Shown in pieces: positions 26,342 through 33,357 of a stretch of DNA of 64,000 nucleotides. The notes beneath the pieces are model-generated. The model had not been told where the DNA came from. It made no database searches and was given only the letters and a program-made list of their open reading frames with translations. Each line of letters starts with the position of its first letter. Within the stretch, counting starts at the first letter, position 1. The position numbers and the translations under genes were made by a program. Source of the stretch: Aeromonas jandaei (GTDB lineage: Bacteria > Pseudomonadota > Gammaproteobacteria > Enterobacterales > Aeromonadaceae); contig NZ_CP149571.1 of assembly GCF_037890695.1 (NCBI RefSeq), positions 765,001 through 829,000 of the forward strand. Reading direction: 5' to 3'.

Positions 26342-27073
26342 ATGACCCCCGAACGCTTCAAGCGCATCACCGATATGCTGGCCCAGCGTCAGCTCGATTT
26401 GACCGTCTGTATGGAAGAGGTGCACAAACCTCACAATCTGGCTGCCATCGTGCGTACCGCCGATGCTATCGGTATCCACCGGGTACACGCAGTGTGGCCC
26501 AAAACCTGGATCCACAAGCGCAAGGGCACCGCCCGCGGCAGCCAGAACTGGGTGGATGTAAAACTGCACCCGGATATCGGCAGCGCGGTCGCCGAGCTGA
26601 AAGCCTCCGGCATGCAGATCCTGGCGACCCATCTCTCCGACAGCTCGGTCGATTTTCGCGCCATCGACTACACCAAACCGACCGCCATTCTGGTGGGACA
26701 GGAGAAACACGGCATCGGTGAAGAGGCGCTGGCGCTGGCCGATCACCATATCGTCATCCCCATGGTGGGTATGGTGCAATCCCTCAACGTCTCGGTGGCC
26801 GCAGCCGCCATCCTCTACGAGGCACAGCGCCAGCGCGAGCTGGCCGGTTGCTATCAACGCGGCTGCCCGCTCACTCCGGAGGAGCAGAACAGCATCCTGT
26901 TCGAGGGTGGATATCCCATCTATGCCCAGCTCTGCAAAGAGAAAGAGATGCCCTACCCCCAGCTCGGCCCTGCCGGTGAAATTCTGGCGGACGAAGAGTG
27001 GTGGCAGCGGATGCAGTTGACCCGCAAAGGCTGGGCGCAGCAGAGCGAGCAGGACGATCAGCAGGAGACGTGA
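26342..27073 (+). CDS. trmH: tRNA (guanosine-18-2'-O)-methyltransferase TrmH
   Basis: A 243-residue SPOUT-fold methyltransferase that 2'-O-methylates G18 of tRNAs. It starts MTPERFKRITDMLAQRQLDL and has the conserved NLAAIVRTADAIGI, ATHLSDSSVDFRAIDYTKPTAILVGQEKHGI and IPMVGMVQSLNVSVAAAAILYEAQRQR blocks forming the SAM-binding knot. Its stop codon shares one base with the start of the next gene (TGATG), so translation is probably coupled to the acetyltransferase. Confidence 0.95.
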   Translation: MTPERFKRITDMLAQRQLDLTVCMEEVHKPHNLAAIVRTADAIGIHRVHAVWPKTWIHKRKGTARGSQNWVDVKLHPDIGSAVAELKASGMQILATHLSDSSVDFRAIDYTKPTAILVGQEKHGIGEEALALADHHIVIPMVGMVQSLNVSVAAAAILYEAQRQRELAGCYQRGCPLTPEEQNSILFEGGYPIYAQLCKEKEMPYPQLGPAGEILADEEWWQRMQLTRKGWAQQSEQDDQQET

Positions 27074-27735
27074 TGGAGAACCCTTTTGGCAGCTGGCTGG
27101 AGTCCCGCATCATCCGGGACCACCTGACCAATCCGAACATAGAGGCCGGCGACTATAGCTACTACTCCGGCTACTACCACGGCAAGCCGTTCGAGGATCA
27201 CTGTGTCCGTTATTTACTCGGGGATGGCTCGACCAGAGCAAGCTGGGACAGCGGCGAGTGGGGTACAGAAGTAGACCGCCTGATCATCGGCAAGTTCTGC
27301 TCCATCGCCTCGGGCGCCACTTTCATGCTGGCAGGCAATCAGGGCCACCGGCTGGATTGGGTCTCCACCTTCCCGTTCAACCCTGACACCTTTGGCGAAG
27401 GGGCCCGTAGTGGCTTTCTGCGCAAAGGAGATACCCGGATCGGCAACGATGTCTGGATCGGTTCGGAGGCGATGATCATGCCCAGCATCACCATAGGTGA
27501 TGGCGCCGTCATCGCCACTCGTGCCGTGGTGACCAAGGATGTGGCCCCTTACACCATAGTCGGCGGCAATCCGGCCCAACCTATCCGCCGCCGTTTCAAC
27601 GATGAGCAGATCGCCATGCTGCAAGAGATGCAGTGGTGGGACTGGCCTCTGCCCACACTGCAAAGCGCCATGTCGCTGCTCTGTTCCGGCGACATCGCAA
27701 TGCTTTATCAATACTGGCAAACGGAGTGTGCCTGA
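27073..27735 (+). CDS. CatB-like xenobiotic acetyltransferase (left-handed beta-helix)
   Basis: A 220-residue hexapeptide-repeat acetyltransferase strongly resembling the CatB/Vat group: NPNIEAGDYSYYSGYYHGKPF near the start, FCSIASGATFMLAGNQGHRLDWVSTFPF with the catalytic His92, then the repeat coil RIGNDVWIGSEAMIMPSITIGDGAVIATRAVVTKDVAPYTIVGGNPA and EMQWWDWPLPTL. CatB enzymes acetylate chloramphenicol. Here the gene is embedded in a housekeeping operon (TGATG overlaps with trmH before and pldB after) with no integron or transposon signs, so it looks like an ancestral chromosomal gene. The natural substrate is unknown. Confidence 0.85.
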   Translation: MENPFGSWLESRIIRDHLTNPNIEAGDYSYYSGYYHGKPFEDHCVRYLLGDGSTRASWDSGEWGTEVDRLIIGKFCSIASGATFMLAGNQGHRLDWVSTFPFNPDTFGEGARSGFLRKGDTRIGNDVWIGSEAMIMPSITIGDGAVIATRAVVTKDVAPYTIVGGNPAQPIRRRFNDEQIAMLQEMQWWDWPLPTLQSAMSLLCSGDIAMLYQYWQTECA

Positions 27736-28775
27736 TGAAATCCCTCTCGATTCCCCTGTTGGCCCTGACCCTGTTTTCTGCCGGAGCCCTTGCCGTGACC
27801 AATCCGTATGCGCTGACCAGCGAAGCCGATGTGCCCACCCTCTACCAGCAAACCCTGCCCGACTTCTGGCGCCAGCATGCCATAGAAGGAGAGTTCAAGG
27901 GCAAGGATGGCATCGCCATCCGCTATGCCGCGCTGCGGCAGGAGAAGGTTGATCGCGCCATCCTGATCGTCAACGGCCGGGTAGAAAGCTACCTCAAGTA
28001 TCAGGAGCTGGCATGGGATCTCTGGCGCCAGGGCTACAGCCTCTACCTTATCGACCATCGTGGTCAGGGGATGTCCGGCCGCATGCTGAACGACCATGAT
28101 AAGGGTTATGTCGACCAGTTCGACGATTATGTCGTCGATCTGAAGCAGTTTCACGACCAGATAATCATGGCGGACAAGCCCGCCAAGCTGTTCCTGCTGG
28201 CTCACTCCATGGGGGGGGCCATCTCGGCCCGCTATCTGGAGCGCTGGCCCGATGATATCCGCGCCGCCGTGCTCTCCTCCCCCATGCTGGGCATCAATCT
28301 GGGCGGCCTGCCCAAATGGCTGGCCAAGGGACTGGCCACCACCATAGGCACACTCGGCGGCTGGTTTGGCGAACCACCCTATGGGCCGGGTCAGGGCCCC
28401 TATCAGGATCATGGCTTTGCCGATAACGAGCTGACTCACAGCCAGTCACGCTATCAGGCTTTCCGCCAGATTTATGAGCAGCACCCGCAGATCAAGCTGG
28501 GGGGGGCCACCGCCCACTGGATTTATCAGGGGATCACCGGTGCCGATGCCGCCATCGCCGATGCGAACGCCATCAAGACGCCGCTTCTGCTGCTGCAGGC
28601 TGGCAACGACAGCGTGGTGGACAACGCGGCGCAGGATGCGTTTTGCACCAAAGCCAGCTGTGAAGGGGGCAAACCGCTGCGAATTGAAGGGGCCTGGCAC
28701 GAGCTGTTTATCGAATCCGACGACAAGCGCCAGCCCGCACTGACCGCCATGCTCGATTTCTTCGCCCGCTACTAG
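27735..28775 (+). CDS. pldB: Lysophospholipase L2 family hydrolase PldB, with signal peptide
   Basis: A 346-residue alpha/beta hydrolase homologous to E. coli lysophospholipase L2: VNGRVESYLKYQELAWDLW, LIDHRGQGMSGRML and the nucleophile elbow LLAHSMGGA (Ser158), with later PLLLLQAGNDSVVDNAAQDAFC (Asp) and GAWHELFIESDD (His). Unlike the E. coli protein it begins with a clear export signal (MKSLSIPLLALTLFSAGALA), suggesting a periplasmic or secreted enzyme. The start overlaps the acetyltransferase stop (TGATG). yigL follows, as in E. coli. Confidence 0.9.
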   Translation: MKSLSIPLLALTLFSAGALAVTNPYALTSEADVPTLYQQTLPDFWRQHAIEGEFKGKDGIAIRYAALRQEKVDRAILIVNGRVESYLKYQELAWDLWRQGYSLYLIDHRGQGMSGRMLNDHDKGYVDQFDDYVVDLKQFHDQIIMADKPAKLFLLAHSMGGAISARYLERWPDDIRAAVLSSPMLGINLGGLPKWLAKGLATTIGTLGGWFGEPPYGPGQGPYQDHGFADNELTHSQSRYQAFRQIYEQHPQIKLGGATAHWIYQGITGADAAIADANAIKTPLLLLQAGNDSVVDNAAQDAFCTKASCEGGKPLRIEGAWHELFIESDDKRQPALTAMLDFFARY

Positions 28776-28864
28776 GCTGGCTATTTTTTGTAACCCTAAA
28801 TAAATGGGGTGACCATGCAGGCTGGGGTAAACTGCCCCCGCTTTCAATTGATGCCGAGGTAAAG

Positions 28865-29677
28865 ATGTTCAAGGTAGTTGTATCCGATCTCGATGGAACT
28901 CTGCTCAACAAGCAGCACCAGATCTCCTCCCGCACCCGGGAGACCGTCCGCCGTCTGGTTGAGCAGGGCGTGAAATTCGTGGTCGCCACCGGCCGTCACC
29001 ACGTCGATGTACGCAGCTTCCGCGATGCGCTGGGTCTGGATATCTACCTCATCACCTCCAACGGTGCCGTGGTGCATGACAAGCAGGGCAAACTGGTGTT
29101 CAACCAGCCTCTGCCGACCGACATCGCCGCCGAGCTGGTTGCACTCGAACGTGACCCTTCCATCCACCTCAACGTCTATCAGGGCGATGACTGGGTGGTC
29201 GAGGAGGAGCTGCCCTGGTTGTTGCAATTCCACGACGAATCCGGCTTCACCTATCGTCTGGTCGATGACCTGAAACAGGAGTCGATGGAGCAGATCAACA
29301 AGGTCTTCTACATCGGCGAGCACGAGAAGCTGCTGAAGATCGAGGCACACCTCAACCAGCGCTACGGCGACCAGCTCAACGTCACCTTCTCCCTGCCGGA
29401 TTGCCTCGAAGTGATGCACGCCGGCGTCCACAAGGGCAATGCCGTGCGCGCCGTACTGGAGCAACACGGGCTGGAGATGTCCCAGGCCATCGCCTTCGGT
29501 GACGGTATGAACGACTTCGAAATGCTGAGCATGGTGGGTCGCGGCATCGTCATGGGTAACGCCCACGACCGCCTGAAAATGGCGCTGCCGGAGCATGAGC
29601 AAACACTCACCTCCGATGAAGATGGCGTTGCCGTCTATCTGGAGCGCTGTTTCGAACTGGAACCGGTCGCCAGCTAA
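28865..29677 (+). CDS. yigL: HAD-family sugar phosphatase YigL
   Basis: A 270-residue HAD-IIB (Cof-type) phosphatase. Motif I VVSDLDGTLL (residues 5-14) has the nucleophilic Asp. The block VATGRHHVDVRSFRDALGLD and ITSNGAVVHD match E. coli YigL, and motif IV is AFGDGMNDFEMLSMVGRG. YigL dephosphorylates pyridoxal phosphate and sugar phosphates in E. coli. The pldB-yigL order is conserved with E. coli. GAGGTAAAG precedes the ATG. Confidence 0.93.
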   Translation: MFKVVVSDLDGTLLNKQHQISSRTRETVRRLVEQGVKFVVATGRHHVDVRSFRDALGLDIYLITSNGAVVHDKQGKLVFNQPLPTDIAAELVALERDPSIHLNVYQGDDWVVEEELPWLLQFHDESGFTYRLVDDLKQESMEQINKVFYIGEHEKLLKIEAHLNQRYGDQLNVTFSLPDCLEVMHAGVHKGNAVRAVLEQHGLEMSQAIAFGDGMNDFEMLSMVGRGIVMGNAHDRLKMALPEHEQTLTSDEDGVAVYLERCFELEPVAS

Positions 29678-29679
29678 AT

Positions 29680-29711
29680 AAAAACGGGAACCATCGGGTT
29701 CCCGTTTTTAT
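29680..29711. terminator. Bidirectional terminator between yigL and the lectin operon
   Basis: AAAAACGGGAACC-ATC-GGGTTCCCGTTTTT has T-tracts on both strands and serves yigL on the plus strand and the lectin lipoprotein on the minus strand. Confidence 0.9.
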
Positions 29712-30253
29712 TACTTCCGCCGAAAGCGCTGGTTGTCACCGCCGTGGCACTGCCAGAGGATCAGGGAAGTGCCATTGGCGCTTCCCCTCTGAGCAACATC
29801 CAGACAGAGCTTGCTGCTGCGGCTGATGAGCCGATCTCGCTCCCAGCGCCACTGCTGGTTGTCGCCACCATGGCAATCCCAGGCAATCACCTTGGCACCG
29901 GCATCGCGGCCACCATCGGCAACATCCAAACACTTGTCGCCAACCCTTATGGCATTGCCATCAAGACGAAAACGCTGGTTATCCCCGTCGTGACAATCCC
30001 ATAGCTGCAAGCGGTTACCATTACGTACACCACCGGCAATATCGAGACATTTGCCATTGGCAGCCACGATTTGCCCGCCATGATCTTCCCGGGCGCGAGC
30101 CTCTTTCTTTTCCTGCTTGTGGCCGTAATACGCAGCGGCACCGATGGCGCCAATCACCACAGTGCCCAACAGCAGATCAGAAGAGTCGAGATTCTGGCAC
30201 CCTCCCAGAGAGAGCGACAGACATGCAGCAATCAGAGGTGACGGGCGAATCAT
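29711..30253 (-). CDS. Ricin-type beta-trefoil lectin-domain lipoprotein
   Basis: A 180-residue protein with a lipoprotein signal (lipobox LGGC, Cys19), a short hydrophobic glycine/alanine-rich helix (LLLGTVVIGAIGAAAYYG, residues 27-44) and a charged linker. A ricin B-type beta-trefoil then fills the last 120 residues. Three subdomains each show a KCLDIA/KCLDVA/LCLDVA start and a QxW-like end (DNQRF, DNQQW, DNQRF). Such domains bind galactose-type sugars. It overlaps the upstream lectin gene by four bases (ATGA). The role is unknown; a surface or periplasmic sugar-binding protein is likely. Confidence 0.85.
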   Translation of the reverse strand: MIRPSPLIAACLSLSLGGCQNLDSSDLLLGTVVIGAIGAAAYYGHKQEKKEARAREDHGGQIVAANGKCLDIAGGVRNGNRLQLWDCHDGDNQRFRLDGNAIRVGDKCLDVADGGRDAGAKVIAWDCHGGDNQQWRWERDRLISRSSKLCLDVAQRGSANGTSLILWQCHGGDNQRFRRK

Positions 30254-30732
30254 TCAATCCCCCCGACCAGAAAGCTCTGGTTGGCCCCACCGTAACAGTC
30301 GGCCAGACGCAGAGGCGTATTCGCAGAGTGACGTCGGCCAGCGACGTCCAGACAACGGGAGACCTTGCTGTTAAAGAGTTTGTCCTCCTGCCACACCCAC
30401 TGCGCATGGCCATCACAGGGCGCCAGCATCAGCTCATTGCTGTTCTTGGCCTGCAAGCAGGTCTGCTGCAACTTCAACTCGCCAAGATCCCACTCCAATG
30501 GTTGTGCATCTTTATCAGTGCAAACCTGTGTCACCGCCTGCTGACGGGCAATGCCGACACAAAAACCGTTGTTGGTCAGTAAAAGTGAGGGGGCTGACTC
30601 GCTCTGCGGATGGGCAACCACGATCGTGCTCAGCATCTCATCGGTCGATGGCGGTTTAAGGGTACACCCGCCCAGTACCATGGCCGCCATAAGTGCGGGG
30701 TAGCGGGAGAAAATCGAAATTCTGTTATGCAT
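30250..30732 (-). CDS. Second ricin-type lectin-like lipoprotein
   Basis: A 160-residue predicted lipoprotein (lipobox VLGGC, Cys23) starting at 30732; an upstream ATG at 30762 would lengthen the signal peptide by ten residues. The C-terminal part contains a degenerate trefoil with CLQAKNSNELMLAPCDGHAQWVW and CLDVAGRRHSANTPLRLADCYGGANQSF. Only two of the three subdomains are clear, so it is a diverged paralogue of the following gene. Translation is coupled to that gene through an ATGA overlap. Confidence 0.78.
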   Translation of the reverse strand: MHNRISIFSRYPALMAAMVLGGCTLKPPSTDEMLSTIVVAHPQSESAPSLLLTNNGFCVGIARQQAVTQVCTDKDAQPLEWDLGELKLQQTCLQAKNSNELMLAPCDGHAQWVWQEDKLFNSKVSRCLDVAGRRHSANTPLRLADCYGGANQSFLVGGIE

Positions 30733-30879
30733 AAAAACAAGCCTGAAAGAGGTCTGTGACATCCGGTCACCAAGGACTCCAGCTGGCAGGATAACTGAAG
30801 AGAGGGCAAGACTGTCCGGATAGAGTGTAAACAGACGTTACAGCAACGTGGAAAAACGAAGATGGGAGCGGCAGAAAGC

Positions 30880-30907
30880 AAAAAACCTCGCCGAAGCGAG
30901 GTTTTTC
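30880..30907 (-). terminator. Terminator of the tRNA operon
   Basis: AAAAACCTCGC-TTC(GG)-GCGAGGTTTTT is symmetric with T-tracts on both strands. It lies seven bases after the 3' end of tRNA-Pro in the direction of transcription. Confidence 0.88.
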
Positions 30908-30913
30908 AGAATG

Positions 30914-30990
<77 letters not shown>

Positions 30991-31053
30991 ATAATATTTT
31001 GTCTTACAAAAAACAAAGACGACCTGATGGTCATCCTCGTTATACAGCAAGTA

Positions 31054-31139
31054 TGGTGCGAAGAGAGGGACTCGAACCCTCACACCCGGGGGGCACTAAC
31101 ACCTGAAGCTAGCGCGTCTACCAATTCCGCCACCTTCGC
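31054..31139 (-). tRNA. leuT: tRNA-Leu(CAG)
   Basis: An 86-base class II tRNA beginning GCGAAGGTGGCGGAATTGG and ending CTTCGCACCA. The anticodon is CAG in the loop CTTCAGGT, with the long variable arm GTGCCCCCCGGGTGT expected for leucine. Confidence 0.97.
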
Positions 31140-31159
31140 GTACCTGACAAGCTGTAAAA

Positions 31160-31236
31160 TGGGGTGGCTGATGGGGCTCGAACCCACGACAACCGGAATC
31201 ACAATCCGGGACTCTACCAACTGAGCTACAGCCACC
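31160..31236 (-). tRNA. hisR: tRNA-His(GTG)
   Basis: A 77-base tRNA including the extra 5' G that marks histidine tRNAs. It begins GGTGGCTGTAGCTCAG, has anticodon GTG in GATTGTGATT, and ends AGCCACCCCA. Confidence 0.97.
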
Positions 31237-31286
31237 ACAGCTGTTTTCGTTCTACAACAACGCCCGTTTAACCGGCGCACTTTGGA

Positions 31287-31363
<77 letters not shown>

Positions 31364-31384
31364 TACGCTGTCGAACGGGGCGCA

Positions 31385-31413
31385 ATATTAATGATGGGGG
31401 GCATGCTTGTCTA
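31385..31413 (-). promoter_or_regulatory. Sigma-70 promoter of the tRNA operon
   Basis: On the minus strand TAGACA and TAATAT are spaced 17 bases apart. The -10 is followed by TGCGCCCCG, the GC-rich discriminator typical of stringently controlled stable-RNA promoters. It lies about 20 bases before tRNA-Arg. Confidence 0.75.
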
Positions 31414-31557
31414 CACTTTTTTTGTCCCTTTGCGCCAAGCGTTGTTTTTTCAAACAAACAGAGCGTTTTTGGCTCATTTTTTCCCCTACAACACACCCGC
31501 TGCTTCGCCTGGATGATCGCTTCCGGCGCTATTTTCCGTATTAACCATGTTGCCGCC

Positions 31558-31602
31558 TTGACTTGATCTCTTCCCCACCTAGAATGAATGAACGTTCATT
31601 CA
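31558..31602 (+). promoter_or_regulatory. Promoter and TetR operator of the efflux operon
   Basis: TTGACT (31558-31563) and TAGAAT (31580-31585) are spaced 16 bases apart. The perfect 18-base palindrome TGAATGAACGTTCATTCA (31585-31602) begins at the last base of the -10 and covers the likely start site, 13 bases before the tetR-family gene. A repressor bound there would block transcription of its own operon. Confidence 0.82.
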
Positions 31603-31615
31603 CGAGTTCATTCTG

Positions 31616-32212
31616 ATGAGTCACGACAAGAAAGAGATCATCTTCAATGCCGCCCATGAGGTGCTGGGTGAACGGGGTTTTCATGGCCTGTCGATCGCCG
31701 AAGTCGCCAAGAAAGCCGGCGTCGCCGCCGGCACCATCTATCGCTACTTCAATGACAAGGATGACCTGATTCGACAGTTGCATCAGCACACGATATTGCA
31801 GTGCGTGCCGCTGGTCATAAGAGAAGTGAATTTCAATGAAGTTTCATTTCAACAATTTCGACAATTATGGCTCAATATTCATGCCATTTTTGTGAACGAA
31901 CCCAACGCTCTGAAATGCAAATTACAGTATGAGAGCTCGCCCCTCGGGGCCGAGCTGGCCACCAATCCTGTTCTGCTGTCGGCATGGGAGCCACTGGACA
32001 GATTTTTTGAGCGAGGTGTTGAGCAAGAATTGTTTATTGATTTACCGATACGAGCACTCCAGGTATTGAGCCTGGACAGTGTGGTACACCTGGCCCTGCA
32101 GTGCGGGGTTCACAAGATCACGCTGACCGAACCGCAGTTGGAAACTGTTATTCGTGCCAGCTGGAATGCAATTTTATCTCCCAATACTTCCACCTCAGGA
32201 GCCTGTTCATGA
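31616..32212 (+). CDS. TetR/AcrR-family repressor of the RND efflux operon
   Basis: A 198-residue regulator. The N-terminal helix-turn-helix reads EIIFNAAHEVLGERGFHGLS, then IAEVAKKAGVAAGTIYRYFNDKDDL, typical of TetR proteins. The C-terminal ligand domain is divergent, with lower G+C than its neighbours around 31800-31920. The gene is first in an operon with the membrane fusion and RND genes, overlapping the former by four bases (ATGA). It probably represses the operon through the palindrome over its promoter, with release on binding an efflux substrate. Confidence 0.92.
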   Translation: MSHDKKEIIFNAAHEVLGERGFHGLSIAEVAKKAGVAAGTIYRYFNDKDDLIRQLHQHTILQCVPLVIREVNFNEVSFQQFRQLWLNIHAIFVNEPNALKCKLQYESSPLGAELATNPVLLSAWEPLDRFFERGVEQELFIDLPIRALQVLSLDSVVHLALQCGVHKITLTEPQLETVIRASWNAILSPNTSTSGACS

Positions 32213-33342
32213 AAAAGTGGATGGCCATTATGTTGCTGATAGCGATCGCCTTGTTTGGCAGCGTCATCGGCTTCAACTTGTTTAAACAGAAGATGATCGC
32301 CAAATACATGGCCAACCGGCCGGAACCCGAGTTCCCGGTAACGGCGATGGTCACCAAGGCGCAAGACTGGATCCCGACCATCGAGGCGATCGGCTTCATC
32401 GAGCCGAATCAGGGGGTTACCCTCTCGACCGAGCTGGCCGGCACCATTGATGCCATCACCTTCGAATCAGGCAAGCCGGTCAAGGCTGACCAGCTGCTGC
32501 TGAGCCTCGACTCCAGCGTGGAGAAGGCCAATCTGCGCGCCTCCCAGGCCAAGCTGCCGGCGGCAAAAGCCAAATTTGACCGCTTCCAGAACCTCTACAA
32601 GACCAGCTCCATCTCCAAAGAGCAGCTGGATGAGGCGGAAGCAGCCTATCGTTCGCTGGAAGCGGATATCGAGAGTCTGAAGGCGACCATTGCCCGTCGT
32701 GAAGTCCGCGCCCCCTTCAGCGGCGTGGTCGGTCTACGCAATGTCTTCCTTGGTCAGTACCTGCAACCGGGTACCGATATCGTGCGTCTGGAAGACACCA
32801 GCGTGATGCGTCTGCGTTTCACCGTACCCCAGACCGATATCTCCAAAATCAAGCTGGGTCAGATCATCAAAATCAATGTGGATGCCTATCCCCAGACCCA
32901 GTTTGATGGCCATATCACCGCCATCGAGCCTGCCGTCAACTACCAGAGCGGCCTGATCCAGGTGCAGGCAGATATCCCGAACAACGATGGCCAGCTCCGC
33001 TCCGGCATGTTTGCCCGCGCCAGCATCATCCTGCCTACCGTACAGAACCAGATCGTGGTGCCGCAGTCTGCCATCTCCTTCACTCTCTACGGTCAGAACG
33101 TCTACGTGCTCAAAGAGAGCGAAGAGACCGACAAAGAGGGCAAGAAGGTGATGGTCAAACGCGCCAAGCAGGTAGTCGTCAAGGCGGGTGAGCGCCGTGG
33201 CAATGACGTGCACGTGCTCTCCGGCATCCAGGCTGGCGACGAGATCGTACTGTCAGGCCAGGTTCGTCTGAGCAATGACACCAAGGTGCATGTGGTCGAG
33301 AACGATGCTCTGGCCGTTCCGGCACAAACCCCGATGCTGTAA
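32209..33342 (+). CDS. RND efflux periplasmic adaptor (membrane fusion protein)
   Basis: A 377-residue HlyD/MexE-type adaptor anchored by an N-terminal hydrophobic segment (MKKWMAIMLLIAIALFGSVI). A lipoyl half-motif (FIEPNQGVTLSTELAGTIDAI), an alpha-helical hairpin (residues 95-150), the second lipoyl half (REVRAPFSGVVGLRNVFLGQYLQPG) and beta-barrel and membrane-proximal domains follow. It links the inner-membrane pump to an outer-membrane channel. The start at 32209 has AGGAG upstream and overlaps the repressor stop. No outer-membrane channel gene lies in this operon, so a TolC-type partner encoded elsewhere is implied. Confidence 0.93.
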   Translation: MKKWMAIMLLIAIALFGSVIGFNLFKQKMIAKYMANRPEPEFPVTAMVTKAQDWIPTIEAIGFIEPNQGVTLSTELAGTIDAITFESGKPVKADQLLLSLDSSVEKANLRASQAKLPAAKAKFDRFQNLYKTSSISKEQLDEAEAAYRSLEADIESLKATIARREVRAPFSGVVGLRNVFLGQYLQPGTDIVRLEDTSVMRLRFTVPQTDISKIKLGQIIKINVDAYPQTQFDGHITAIEPAVNYQSGLIQVQADIPNNDGQLRSGMFARASIILPTVQNQIVVPQSAISFTLYGQNVYVLKESEETDKEGKKVMVKRAKQVVVKAGERRGNDVHVLSGIQAGDEIVLSGQVRLSNDTKVHVVENDALAVPAQTPML

Positions 33343-33357
33343 GCGCGGAGATCTGCG

